Of a stretch of 64,000 nt of DNA, positions 20,958 to 33,552 are shown piece by piece. The stretch comes from Megalonaias nervosa (lineage: Eukaryota > Mollusca > Bivalvia > Unionida > Unionidae), in contig JAECUM010012851.1 of assembly GCA_016617855.1 (NCBI GenBank), forward strand, positions 16,684 through 80,683, in the 5' to 3' direction. Each line of letters opens with the position of its first letter. The stretch's first letter is position 1. The translations under genes and the position numbers were made by a program. The notes beneath the pieces were generated by a model, which did no database searches, was not told the DNA's origin, and saw only the letters and a list, made by a program, of their open reading frames with translations.

Positions 20958-21902
20958 TGACACTGACCTTGAGGTATGAGCATGTGGGTATGGTACACAA
21001 CACACCATTAAGTCATAATATATACTTATGCAAAGTTTCATTAAAGCATTATCATTACTTCAAGGATTATTGTCTGGACAAGGATACATGTTAAAGAATT
21101 ATACTTCCTTGCTATGACCCTGCCTTTTGATAGGCAGTTTTGTACTTGCCAAGAAACATCCACACACAAAGCTGCATGACTTGACTGATAAGAAACTGAC
21201 CTAACAGAACAAATTAATCAGTCTCTGAAATACAAATTACAGCTTACACTGGCCTACTTTTGGTAGGCATCTATACTCATCAAGATAAATTGAAACATAA
21301 AGTTTCATGGCTTAACCAAAGTGTGATTGACAGAAAGATGGAACAGAACATATGGACATGTACAAAACCCTTTCCATTCATGATGGGGCATAAATATTAG
21401 ACATGGATAAAGAGGCAGACTGAGGGAGATAATTACCTGGATTGACAAATCGGACAGATGTTGTGTTCCCATACAGATCAAGTAAAAGCCATAAGGCTTT
21501 GTCTGTTGGTGTATTCGTTAATAAGGCACCTTTATGTTCATTGTTGATGAAAAACTGAAGCTGATTCTTATTATTAATGTAAAATGTCAGCCTGGATCCA
21601 GTACATATCAGACTTTCCCTGACAGCTCGAATGTAGAATCCTTCCCTTTTGGCAAGAAACGGAAGAGCAAATTTTGGCAAGCTTTTTTGCATCTGCTTAC
21701 TTGGGTCATGTGACACAAGTCCAATTCGCAATGCACCACTCCAGTTTGATGTACATGTCACCTCAATACACACTTTCTGTCCCTGTTTAATTGGCTGATC
21801 TCCGAATACAATTCCATTTCCAAAATCATTATCTGATCTTGTGGCAACACTTTTATTTTCTGTCAAGGTAATAGCAGTCCCATGAACATTGTGAAATTTC
21901 AT
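19086..21902 (-). CDS. Partial host gene: NHR (neuralized) domain exon plus P-loop NTPase exon
   Basis: Exon A (21,902-21,437, ATG at 21,902) encodes a neuralized homology repeat: an FHxxHGxxIxL-like start, NGIVFGDQPIKQGQKVCIEV, WSGALRIGLVSHDP and FFINNEHKGALL. It ends at donor AG|GTAATT. Exon B (19,248-19,086) follows acceptor TTTATTTCAG, stays in frame, and encodes RTRLMIIGQDQVEKTSLKK before donor AAG|GTATGT. That is a Walker A loop with Glu where the last Gly is expected, like the Roc-type GTPase regions of NLR/Roco proteins. Later exons are not found before 16,014. The NHR call is strong; the overall family is uncertain. Confidence 0.75.
19540..20040. repeat. Degenerate tandem repeat, about 160-bp unit, in the NHR gene intron
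   Basis: The phrase CCTTGCTGTGACC ... GGCTATG ... TTCATTAAAATAT ... GACAAGAATGCAAG recurs about three times here and again, more worn, at 20,700-21,130. A (CA)n run lies at 20,919-20,955. Confidence 0.6.
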
Positions 21903-22329
21903 TTTGCATTATTGCATTGACTATGACATATTAACTTCTGAGTACATCATTTCACCCCATGCTGGCTGACATAAAAAAAATACTGCTTTTCATTTAGGCT
22001 TTAAATGAACAAATTCTTATATTTCACCTTTTTGTATCTGTCCTCCCATTCCTCATCCATTATGAAGCCTATCCATTACCTGACCAAAGGTACATGTATA
22101 ATGTCCAATTTGAAGAATTTCCTGCAATACAGAAAAAAAAAGACATGGTAACTGATTACACTACACATTTTGAGTACCACAAGCAATTTATGTACAAAAT
22201 GTGTTCTAGATAAATTTCTTGTCATAAATGGCATTTTTGCAATTTACTATTTTCTACTAGGACCAATTAGCTAAAAAGTTATCGGCTGATTTCATGTATG
22301 TCTGTGTGTGTGATTTGGATTTTTAACAT

Positions 22330-22625
22330 AGTTTAACAATTTTAGTCATTTTGCTACGGTGTCTGCAGTGTGGCAGTTTATAGTGATGTCAAGCACTGGG
22401 GCATCATGCAGCTGACATGCAGGATCTTCCCACATAGTTACATTATCATGACATCAGGCCAGCCACTCCTAACACTTACCTCTTAATGCTGAGCACCAAG
22501 TGAGACAGCTGCTAGTACCATTTTTATAAGTCTTTGGTATGTCACTGCCAGGGTTTCAATGCTGGACCTCCCACATCCAAGGCAGACACTCCAATCACTT
22601 AGGCGACCGAAGCGGTCAGCTGATT
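22330..22625 (-). mobile_element. tRNA-derived SINE
   Basis: On the minus strand the head GACCGCTTCGGTCGCCTAAG and the following GGGAGGTCCAGCATTG resemble tRNA-derived SINE A and B boxes. Its tail segment (gtctgcagtgTGGCAGTTTATAGTGATGTC) recurs at 20,565-20,605 as a separate fragment. Confidence 0.55.
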
Positions 22626-22735
22626 TCAATGTCCACAAAATGAAATAGCTGAGATCATACACATAGCAGGCTACTGATGTGATAATACCATGTTTTCTGC
22701 CAACTATGGGTATTTCCAGTGATAGGCATTTCCAA

Positions 22736-22870
22736 GGGGGTTGTGGTGGTTCAGTGGTTTAGACATTAGACTTGCAACCTTGAATAAGAAACTTTATTCA
22801 AATTGTGGCAGCAGGATATAACCTTCAAAGTGTTGATATGCCAGGAAAAACACCAAACAAAATAATAACA
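22736..22870 (+). mobile_element. tRNA-derived SINE
   Basis: The head GTGGTGGTTCAGTGGTTTAG is followed by a degenerate B-box (ATTCAAATTGT) and a short body ending in CCAGGAAAAACACC, a phrase also seen in the SINE at 17,691. Confidence 0.5.
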
Positions 22871-23489
22871 CTACATGTATTTTCCCTTGAAATGGCTAGA
22901 CTGTTCAGCCAATAAATGTACCTCATTTACTGTCTGAAGTGTTTTTAGCATGCTTAATATGGATATAATGAATGTATACAATAGAGTAAATTTTTTAATC
23001 CAAAGTAGTTCGTTATAAACATGTTTTACTGTACATAGTAAACTCCATTTATAATGAAAATCAAATATAACACAATACTGCATATCATTAAGTGTTAATC
23101 CAAGGTCCCTTCCTATGTTTAATATTCTATATTACTTCAATTTTGTACCATAGCTAAAATTTGGTATAATGATGAAAAATTTTCTTTCCCTTGTAACGGC
23201 TATTGTGCTGTAAAAACTCACTGGGCTATCAGGCAAGTGATACAGGTCTATAATGAACACTCAAAGAAACATATACATTGTCCTTGATTGTGAAGTGTCC
23301 TGTTCATATAAGTAAAGTCTATTCATCAAATGAAGAAAGGGTTCATACAATATCCCATACAAGCAGATAACCATAAAAGTTTCAATGTTAATTGTTAACA
23401 TTACTCCTCCATGGAATAAAAACAGCAAACATTGAGTTAAACATTAGGGATACAGCTCTACTCAAATGTTTAGGTGTAGCAGTACCAAG

Positions 23490-24440
23490 ATTTTCAAGAG
23501 ATATGTTGTAGTGGCTATACTAAATGTCAGGTTGATACCATTTTTATTTAAAACCAACCAGGCACTGTAAGAAGTCTATCCCCAAGCTATGACTTTCTTT
23601 TCACGAGAAGTGTCAATAATAAGACTTTCCAGATAGTTGCTGTGATGACCATATTAGATTTCACTCTCATTTTAGACCAACTAGTCATTATAAGGAGTCT
23701 TTTTGGGGAAAACCTCAAGTTGATATGACCATTCATTCAGTTTGAGTAGCAATACATGCAACAAGACTTTCCAGATCACCAGTATGGTTGCCATAGTGGA
23801 TGTCTGGGCAGCACCAGTTTTCAAATCATAAGAAATCATCTGGTGAAAACTCCTTATCAATCTGACTTTTCATTTTGAATGAGTAGTAATAAAAAGATTT
23901 TTAAGATGGCTGCAATGGTGGCAATACTTGACATCAAATCAGCATCACTCTCATATAGGACAAACTAGACATCATAGAATTCTTTTAGGAAAAACTCCAA
24001 AAGGATATGACCATCTATTCAGGAGGAGTAGTGACAACAATAGTTTTACGATAGACATTGTGGTGGCCACATTTGATGTCCAAACAGAACCATTTTCATT
24101 CAGGTGCAACTTGACACCATAAGTCTTCTGGTGAAAACTACATGCTGATACAACTTTCCATTAAGGAGTAGTGAGAAAAATAGATCTTCAAGATGTCTGC
24201 CATAATGGTCAGATTAACATCATTTTGATAAAGGACTAACTGACATCACATTAAGTGTTTTAGTGAAAAACTCGTCTTGATAGGGCTATCCATTCAGCTG
24301 AAGAAGTGATAATAAGATTCTCATGGTGGCTGCTGAGGCAGCCATAACAGATATCTGAGCAGCACCATTTTCAATGAGGAAGAACTAGACATTGAGATAA
24401 ATGTGTAAGCAAAGTTTCATGGCAATCCTCCAAGTAGTTT
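23490..24440. repeat. Degenerate tandem repeat, about 145-bp unit, 6-7 copies
   Basis: Each unit carries AAGAYTTTCCAGATGGCTGC-like text, GTGGCCATATTGGATGTC-like text, an ACCATTTT-containing segment and GGTGAAAACTCC. Copies are diverged, and no ORF spans them. Confidence 0.65.
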
Positions 24441-24943
24441 AGAAGAAATAATGATAACAAACTTGTGCTAATGAGCAATCTGATTAAAATCAGATCTCTG
24501 CTGTCCTACATGAAGATCCGACAACAACTGCCTAAGGGTAATGTTCTGGTGATTTCTGAATTAGCTAATGGAAATGCAGCTTTCAAAAATCTGAAAGTTA
24601 ATCAAATCGTTGGGCACACATTCATGCTCTTTATCCACTCTGCTAAGTCTCCAAACACGAAGATATAAGACGTCTCTGATTGGTTGATAAAATTAGCCAG
24701 TATGGTAACAACACTGATTACCAGAACATGAGCCCTAAGTGGTCACTGTCAGATTTTCATGTCATCATCATCATCATCAATCCCTTAATCCAAGAGGTCA
24801 TTTGGGCACCACAGTTGACTTTGCAACCAATGGGTTGTTTTCACTGACGTCACGCTAAGGTACACAATTTCGCAAAATGCAACGTGATTAAACAAACGCT
24901 GCCATTTTGAGATCTAACAAATCGATAGTTGACCTTGATAGTT

Positions 24944-26175
24944 ATGATGGAGAAGACAACAAGGAAAGCTATGATCCATACTAATTATCTTGATTCACTT
25001 GTGGGTGATGTTTGTGAGAAAACTGCTAAAATACAGACTGATCCATATAAACTGCCTGCTGAAGCTTTTAGTGACGATCAGATGAAATGGCCTGAGGTCA
25101 GCTATGTAGACATTCATTTTTTGATTTTTCAACAATCAGCATACACCAAGGATCAGTTAAAGAACTGCAAGTCTCTTGATGCATACAAGCTTTTCCAAGA
25201 CGGCTGGATCCAAGAAATACTGCACAAGGAAATTAATGGGGTTCATTTGTTGAGAGTAAAGGTACTTACACTTCCGTTTTTTTTCTTTCTCTCTTTTCAT
25301 AATGTAACTGCAGTTAACTCCATTTTATTACTGCAGTAGCTTGTTTGTGATGACAGATTTATAGAGTTAAAATCAATTAAAATAACAATAGCATTTTCAA
25401 TTTTATCTGAACCATTCATCCCTCTGTGAATTTGCTATAACCACACGTTTAATAATGGGGTTGATTGATAGTACATGTAAACATTCCACATGTACATGTA
25501 TGGATACATTTGACATGTACAAAAAGCTAGAGTACTGATGCAATATTGAACATTATACATTATATGTTGTAATGTTTCCTTCATTCTAAATTCCAGGTGA
25601 CCCATTCTATGCGAGTCAGAGAGAAACCTTTAGAGCTATGGGTTACTGTTGCCACAGATGGGAGTGTGGAATCAGCACATTGCACATGCATGGCAGGACT
25701 GGGGGAATGTTGTATTCATGTTGCCAAGTTTTGTTTGCCTTGGAGACAGGTGCGAGAATATACAACGAAGCTACAGTGACTGATGTACCTGCATATTGGA
25801 TGTTTCCTACTTCAGCTAAATTTGAGACACCATATAAGCGACTAAAAGATATGACTTACAGTCTGCAGTAAAAAAACAACAACTTTCAAATAATGAATCT
25901 GTGCACACTGTTTCTGATAAACCAGCAGCGTTAGACATACCATCGCCTACAGCAAATGAGGGGAACCTATTTTGGGATGAACTTCATCAAACAAAGAAAA
26001 CAAAACTATCTCCACTCAGAGTGACAGAAAGTACTGCATTTGTGGTGGTGATGATGATGGAAGAAAGATGATAATGTGTGAAAGTGAAAATTGCCCAAAG
26101 GTATGGTTTCATACCAGTTGTATAAAACTCAAATATGTGCCGAAAGGAAAATGGTATTGTGGCGAGTGCAAATGA
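24944..26175 (+). pseudogene. SWIM zinc finger plus PHD finger protein of the transposon, frameshifted
   Basis: Exon 1 starts at ATG 24,944 and ends at donor AAG|GTACTT (25,261/25,262). Exon 2 begins at 25,597 after TTCCAG and stays in frame. It encodes a SWIM finger (CTCMAGLGECCIHV), shifts frame near 25,722, again near 25,868 and again near 26,010, then encodes a C-terminal PHD finger (YCICGG, MCESENC, WFHTSC, WYCGEC) ending at TGA 26,175. Relatives in such transposons usually also carry a YqaJ-type nuclease domain; none is visible here, so an internal deletion is possible. Confidence 0.75.
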
Positions 26176-26645
26176 TGAATATATTTGCCAGTGCCCACCA
26201 TGTTATCCTTTTTAAAGTGCTAATATATTGTATATATTATAATGGAAATAGTAGTTTATAATATTGATGATGCCAAATATCTGATAAAGCAGTGTTATGT
26301 ACATTAGAAATTGACCAATATTGTACATTATCATTTGTTACATTATTCATAAATCAATAAATCAATAATATGTGCAATGATGTCTCTGTTGTTACTCTGA
26401 AACATGATAAAGAAATCTTAGGAAACAAGTTAATGAAATATATCCTCAAACCATGACTTGCGCCTGTAGATTTCTTGTTACACTTGCTGGCCATGACTAT
26501 TTTGACATTCAGCAAATAATAAACATAAATGGAATAGAACTAGTATTAGCATGGTACACTTTATTTGCAAAGTTACATGTTTCATATGTGTGACAATAAC
26601 ATTCAATGTACACATAATGGTGTGCTCAATAAACTTTGCACTCTT

Positions 26646-28524
26646 TCACTCAAATGGAACAACTGAAGGACACAAATTTGTTAAACAGCAAGCCACTTTA
26701 ACAATCTTGTCAATAGTTGGAACACTCTCTCCATGTTTCAACTTAATAAACTCAATGGTGACTATGCCCTAAAAAGTTCTGAATTTTTGCAACACGAGAC
26801 CAATAACACGTTCCACATGAATTAGAACTGATGCAATTTTTCTAGTTTTCTCAACTTCTAGTGGATGTAACTGCTTTTCCTCGTGCAAAGGTAGGGATGG
26901 CTGATTCAGCTTGATAAAAGCACACATCATCTTTTATGTTGAAGCCTCTGTCAACCATCACTATGTCACCTGGTAATAGATTGTTGAGAACTCCTGATTT
27001 TTCTGTTATATACTTGTCAGAGGTTCTACATCCTCATCCATCAGAAATAAATGTAACAACACCTTGAGGGGCAATGCCTATTAAATATTTCACAGTCTGG
27101 TTATGTTTGTAATTGGAATATGTGTACACTTTGTTCAGAGCACCGCTTGGCTTCTCTGTAAATAATTTAAAATAGTCTAGCACAACAACTTTCTCGCCAA
27201 ACTCTTTTCTGAAACACAGGCATTGTTTCCCTCAAGTGTTCTCAATTTGGCCATTGCACTAGAAAGCCTAGTCTAATGTAGAGTACATCCAGAGTATTGT
27301 GAAAACTTCTTTGCACAGTAGGTAAAGAAACGGTCAAATGATTGGCTATGTCTTGGAAAAGATAATTCATTCGAAGTTTCACAAGACACAATAGAAATTC
27401 ATTTTCTTTTGACAGACTCTTACTGTTGTTACTCATATGTCCCTCTATTAAATTAAAGACTAGTTTTAATACACCATAATTGGGCAATCCCGTGTAAAAT
27501 GCTACTTGTTCAGAATTGTCAACGTAAGATAGAAGGTTGTATAGTCCTTTAAAATCAAACTGTTCATTTTCTTTGCCTTCGATAAGTCTGGACTTGTTAT
27601 CATCTTCTAGTTGTTTGATTGCTTCAACTGTCAAGTCAGTTTGGATGCCCATTGCCTTTGATAATTCTTCATCATGATATGCAGGCTGAAATGACGCATG
27701 TTTCATTACTTTGTGATCATTACATGTACTGTCATTCTGTTTATCTGTATTCTCAGCACATTCTGATATGCCACTGGCATTTTTCTCCGAATTCTATGCA
27801 CCTCTTTTTCAATGTTAATAGAGATGATACTGCATCTGAAATCTTTCTTTTGTGTTTCCGCTGGCTGGCCCGATTAAATCTCTCATGAGTTGCTCGTATT
27901 GCAGGTGAAGTCATTTCTGTATAACCAAGATCTAGAGTTGGCAACCAAGATGGACTTGTTCTGTCATGCAAATATGCTTTAACACCTGTAAAAAGAAAAG
28001 GAAAGCAACTAAGATAGTGACTTCATTCAAAAGAATTAAATAATGTATTATGCAAGTCAAGAAAAAGGTCATCATATGTCAATAGAAAATGACTAGAACT
28101 GTCAATATATAATCCTGATACTCTTAATCAAAAATATAACATTGTCATGTAATTTTTTTTAATCCAAAACAACTGGTCCCTGCTGCTTGCACTGGGACTT
28201 GTAAACCAAGATTATCAGTTAGTATTACAGCTTGGATTAAAATGTCTGTAAAAATCAAGCTAAACATACATTATAATGCAATTGAAAAATTAATTTTAAC
28301 ATACCTTCGATGAAATGTTTAGAGCAAACAAGCGTTCGTTCCCATCTCCCTTCAGTTTCAATGTCCTTTCTGTTGATAGCCACCTTCCATAAACGACATC
28401 TTTCTTCCGATAATTTCATTGTTTCTTCACCCTGATCAGTCAAAATTTTCAGTACTTTAAAGAAGCTTACATCTTTTTGTACATCTTTGCGGTTGGAAAA
28501 CCCGACAACACCACAAATCGGCAT
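26646..28524 (-). pseudogene. THAP-domain DDE transposase (DDE_Tnp_4 type), frameshifted
   Basis: Exon 1 (28,524-28,305) starts MPICGVVGFSNRK and ends in VCSKHFIEG, a THAP zinc-binding domain (C2CH) for binding transposon ends. The intron 28,304-27,986 has a GTATGT donor and TTTTTACAG acceptor, and the frame is kept across it. Exon 2 has a helical region, the DNA-binding-like segment LFQDIANHLTVSLPTVQRSF, then a DDE catalytic region (VVLDYFKLF; YSNYKHNQTVKYLIG; GDIVMVDRGFNI) ending in CPSVVPFE and TGA 26,648-26,646. Shifts lie near 27,795, 27,240 and in the last 250 bases. Confidence 0.8.
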
Positions 28525-28639
28525 TATGTAAAACACGCTTGTCGTTACACCTGTTGTCAATGGCATGAGGCTCAAAATGGCGGATCTATGTGTACACATT
28601 TTCTGCAACGTCACATGAAAACAACCCATTCTCTCCATC

Positions 28640-30770
28640 TTTCCCTATTCTCTACTGCCCTTTGGGAATCTCCAAATCCCATGCCTGTCCACTCCTTAAT
28701 GTAGATCTAATTTTAATCAGATTCTGCTAATGAACAAACAGATGTCAGAACAGTCAACAGGCCATCATAAGTTCTCATAAGTTCTTCTGGTCAATGTCCA
28801 ACAGAGCTAAATATAAGAACAAAACTTTTTTAAATGACAAAGCCTAGCATCAAAAACCATCAAATATATGTCTTCCTGCTGTGACTGCAAATATTAAGTA
28901 TGGTAAAAAACCATTGGGGTGTCATTCTTGGATTCCACCCCAACTTGCAGTTGGTTACCATGGGAGAAACATACATGTAAGTATAAAGTTGTATTATATT
29001 CCACACATAACTTTCATGAGATGAAGTAAACGGCAGGTAGACGGATGGATGGGTGAGAGTGACACAGGATATCACAATATTGCTTCACTGAGATATGGGG
29101 ACAATGAAGTTTAATAATGAGTGTGTGTAATTAAGTAAAACCAGGACTGCATTTTCTTATGACTAGGGGTGAAACAATTCATCGATATACTGATGCATCA
29201 ATAGTTTTGCTGAAACAGTACATATATCAATACAAGAGATGGAGAATCGATACAAAACGATACTGTATGCATGTTATTTTAGTCTTCTGCAGTCATGAAT
29301 AATTATTATATTAGTTGCCTTGTTATTCTGTAAAATTATAATTCATCTGAAACTGCATTTGCAGTTACAGGCACTCATGTTTATTATTAAAAACGAAAAA
29401 AAAATTTTGAGAATACCCACTCGCCATCTACAAGTTAACACAAAGTGACATGGTTTGTAATCGGCCTTGCCCCCCATTTCATGCTAATTATCTTAACCCA
29501 GAAGTATGTTCAGCATATACTATACATTCCAAATGTGTTCCACATGTTTAATGAAGTACTCTACTCATTATTTAATAACCACTTTCACACGAAGTTTCTA
29601 CTTTAAACTGTATCTTGACACCTTTGGTCAATTTAAAAGCTATGCTACCAGTGTTTTACACGTTGAAAAATGTTACACTGAATTTTCATTGTAGCTATTG
29701 CTTGTTCCACTCCAAGTTAAACAATAACCACCAGTCAGAAATCAATGTAGCTTATTCTCTCTGTGACAAACAGGAAGAATTGGCAGAGCAACAAAGAGAC
29801 TTCACATAAAAGTCATTAGATATGTCAAGTACTTAAGCGGAGATGCTATCAGGGTGTGCCATTGTGCGAATCCTGCAAAATTTGTATGAATTTATGCACT
29901 TGGAGAATAGTGAAATGCAAGAACTCCCGCAAATTCATTGTAAGTCCCACATACAAAAATGTGCTTGGCAAAGTAGACAATTTTTATTTAACTGTTCTTA
30001 TCGAGACATCTGTTTTTCAGGTAGCAACTGTTCCACATCTGGGTTCTTCAAGCACAACATGAATAGTTGTGAAATTAAATTTGATTAGAACATCATGCCC
30101 AGGAATAAAATTTATGGCATAGTTTGAACTATTAATAAAAAAGTTTTACAAATGTGTTTTTAAAATATGGGCTACCTAGAAAAACCAAAATGTCTGATTC
30201 CCAGCATGGTTCATTACGATTTTGTTCGGCAAATACTTGCTGATGATAGCGATGATGACAATAATTTTTAAAGTTATGAAGCATATCAGATTATTGGAGC
30301 TGGGAAAGTGTTAATGGAGACACCAGTGAGTGTTTTGAGCCCGAAATGGTGTTAAATACGAGTCAGATGCTGGATGGACAAAAAATAGATGGCATGACCC
30401 TTTCAGTGGTATTTCAAAATTAAATGTACAAAGGGCAGAATACTGAGCCTAATTAAGGTACAGACAATTTAAAAGTATAATGCAATTTTCATTTTTATAA
30501 TTAACCAATGTCCTGTGGAACATATGCTATAAAATCATATACATGTATCCATATCAGGGTTAAGATAAACTGAATGAAATAAGGGTTAAAAAATGCAATT
30601 AAAAATAAAAGATATTCATTTTAATACCTCTGTCTACACAACCACTGAGGGACTAAATACCCTTTAATAATGCATTATGGAACAGAGAAGAAATTTGGCA
30701 TAGTAGTCAGTAAACTACTGATTTAATAAAGGAAGTTTATGTTAGCGAAAAGTCCTATTTTGGAGTAGAT
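28640..30770. other. Unassigned DNA
   Basis: No gene is supported. At 29,165-29,260 TAGGGGTGAAACAATTCATC followed by repeated CGATA text resembles the end of a hAT-type non-autonomous element, but no partner end was found. The cysteine-containing ORF at 29,856-30,062 is not recognisable. Confidence 0.35.
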
Positions 30771-30774
30771 GTAT

Positions 30775-31642
30775 TGTTATGTGTCTAGGTTCGTACAAAA
30801 GTAATAAGAAAAGAGTGAAGACAACAAACTTTGTAAAATTTAACAATATAATTTATTTCCCTAGAAAAACAAGGTAAAAATAAAGAAAAAGGACTTATGG
30901 TTTATGAATCAAATCCAAAATTAATCCAAGAATTAAAAGATATAAGTCCTATCAATAAAAAGTCCTAAGTGAATCACAGTTTGAATCCCGATGAAATCCC
31001 AAGATGGAAGGCGATGACATATGCTGTAACCTTCCCTGTGTTGTCATGTCAACAGTTCCTTGTTGAATCACAAAAAAAATAATATTCCTGAGTTTAGAAT
31101 TTCTGAATACATTTCGATAAATGCCTTTGTTCAAGAATTCTGATGAGCACTAGTATTTTCCAGAGTAAATAAATTACTAATTCCAAAAAATAGAAAAATT
31201 CAACTCAAACTGGTCACAACAAAGCACCTTTGAGCTTCAAAGGTTTAACGCACAACTGGCAAATTATTATGATAACATGAGTTATAAGCCTGACTAAAAC
31301 GCAAAACAGATCCCTGGATGGGGGTCAAAATTTCATCCCACTGGGAAAACCAAAAGTTTGTAACAATAAACACGTACTCCAGGTATGGCCTTGGTTCCAC
31401 TAAATGAATCTTACTCTTAGAATGAATATAAAAAAAATTTAACAAAAGTTGTTTACTAAAAGCCTTACTGATTTCTGAATCAAGGTCAGCAATTTGATAC
31501 AATGTTTCAACTACTAGTTGTTTATCAGGTCAAACATAACTGAATTGAATTTCTAAAAGAAATTAAATCCGGTAGACAAATTTATCATTACAATAACATG
31601 TAATAGAATAAAATAAAAATTAAAAACAATTTAAAACTAACA
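30775..31642 (-). repeat. 3' LTR of the Gmr1-like element (868 bp)
   Basis: It aligns with 36,357-37,233 through CCCTAGAAAAACAAGGTAAA, the TTATGGTTTATGAATCAAA region and CAATAACATGTAAT, with substitutions and small indels. Confidence 0.88.
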
Positions 31643-31779
31643 GACTTCCCCCATAAAAGAAAAAGAAATATTTATATAATAAAGCTTTCTTTTTAACATA
31701 GATTAATTATATGAAGTTAAAAAAAATTACATAAGAAGAACTCTTATGAATTATACAAAGTGTACATGAAATAATATTT

Positions 31780-33321
31780 CTATACACGGGAAAGTGCATC
31801 TGCTATTAAATCGTCATTTCCCTTGATGTGCCTGATGTCAATATTATATTCTTGTAACAACAAACTCCACCTTAATAATCTCTGATTTTTGTTTTTCATC
31901 TTTTCGATGAAAGTAAGGGGCTTTGTGATCACTAAACACAACAATCGGAGAAGGGGCTGAACTAATGTAAACTTCAAAATGCTGTAATGCCAATATCAAA
32001 GCCAAACATTCCTTCTCGATTGCTGAGTAATTTCTTTGGTGCTTATTTAATTTCTTAGAATAACAGCACACTGGATGTTCAACACCATTTCTATCTTCTT
32101 CAATCAATACTACTCCAACCCCAACATCACTTGCATCAACAGACAGTTTAAAAGACTGACTGAAATTTGGAACTGTAAGAACTGGTGCACTTTTAAGTAT
32201 GGCCTTTAACTTGTCAAAAGCCTCCTAACATTTATCAGTCCAAAGAAACTTGTTTTTCTTGCTCAATAAACTTCAGCAATATTAGAAAAATTGGAACAAA
32301 ATTTCCAACAGTATCCAGCCATACCTAAAAATCACATCAGTTGACTTTTACTGACAAGCACAGGGAAATCAGAGATAGCCTTGACCTTAGCATCTATAGG
32401 TTTAACTCGTCCATGTCCCACAATATGTCCTAGAAATACGACACAAGCAAGGCAGAACTCACCTTTGGATAAACTGACTGTCAAACTTGCATCAGTGAGT
32501 CTGTCAAAGAATTTCTGAATTGTTGCTAGATGTTCTTTCCAGGTGTCATTGTAGATGATGACATCACTGATGTAAGCATCACCATTATCTAGACCAGAGG
32601 TAATCATATTCATCAAACGTTAAAAGGTACTTGGCAAACCCTTCATCCCAAATGGCATCAATTTATATTGATAAAGTCCATCTGGAGTCACAAATGCCGA
32701 AATTTCCTTTGCCCTTTCTGTTAGTGGAATTTGCCAAAATCCTTTCAGAAGGTCAAATTTGGTGACATACTTGGCATTTCCAATTTTATCAATGCAGTCA
32801 TCAATTCTTGGTCAAGGAAATGAATCTGTTTTTGTCACACTGTTCACCTTCCTGTAATCAGTGCACATACAGAATGTTTTATCTGGTTTTGGAACAAGTT
32901 TACATGGTGAACTCCTGTCACTTTTACTGGGCTCTATGAAATCATTCTCCAGCAAATACTGAATTTCCTTTTTCAAGTATTCCTGTTTGAGAGGGTTCAT
33001 CCTGTATTGGTGTTGTTTCACAAGTTTGAAATTCAGAATTTCAATGTCATGAAAAATTTTGTTTGTCCTCGTAGGAACAGCTCGAAATAAGTGCTCATAT
33101 TCAAATAATAACTGTTTAAGTTCATTCCTTTCTTGTTGTTGCAAATGTGAAAGTTTCTGGTCCAGATTATTCATAATTTCTGAATTCCGAAGATTAGTTG
33201 CTCCAAAATCAGTAGAGTCCGATTGAATTCCTTCACTTAAATCCTCAGTGAATGGGATAGGTACAACTAAATTAATTGCATGATTTACCTGGCTATCTCT
33301 CTCAATATACTGGTACTCCAT
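31780..33321 (-). pseudogene. Reverse transcriptase and RNase H of the Gmr1-like element
   Basis: The track begins upstream of the polymerase (33,321), enters RT with RSSPCKLVPKPDKTFCMCTDYRKVN, passes through the region with the active site (32,616-32,332, SDVIIYNDTWKEHL, where the usual DD pair is altered) and reaches RNase H (32,107-31,780, VCCYSKKLNKHQRNYSAIEK, ending NDDLIADALSRV). Stops and shifts near 32,810, 32,620, 32,330 and 32,260 break it. Confidence 0.85.
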
Positions 33322-33552
33322 TAATTTATTTCGATCAGGGTACTATTATTTTAATTTAGCTCATTCATTTTCTTCTTTACCTTGTAAGGGCTGTAATACC
33401 TAATTTGAAGAAAATTTTGAAGAATGAGCAAGAGAGAAAAAAGTCCATTACTACACTCAAAAGTTCTCTCCATTGAAGTTCTGTGAAACCATAATTTCAC
33501 TTTTGACTTGAATTGCTGAATGCCAAATTCAAGCATAATTAGCTGGAAAATT

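Larger units (their letters stand above)
24832..28627. mobile_element. ISL2EU-like DNA transposon with two convergent genes (3.8 kb)
   Basis: The ends are inverted GGGTTGTTTTCA (24,832-24,843 and 28,616-28,627), followed by TGACGT-like text and a shared subterminal CCATTTTGAG. AT directly flanks both ends (24,830-24,831 and 28,628-28,629). Inside, a SWIM+PHD gene reads right and a THAP+DDE transposase reads left. From my knowledge of the ISL2EU superfamily, an AT target duplication, a THAP transposase and an accessory nuclease-associated protein are its marks. Both genes carry frameshifts, so the copy is dead. Confidence 0.8.

Noticed and set aside
29165..29260. hAT-type element end (TAGGGGTG with CGATA repeats)
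   Set aside because: No matching opposite end or target duplication was found, so it is only noted within the unassigned region.
29843..30088. Cysteine-containing ORFs as a zinc-finger gene
   Set aside because: Cysteine spacing fits no known finger, and no splice sites or neighbours support a gene.
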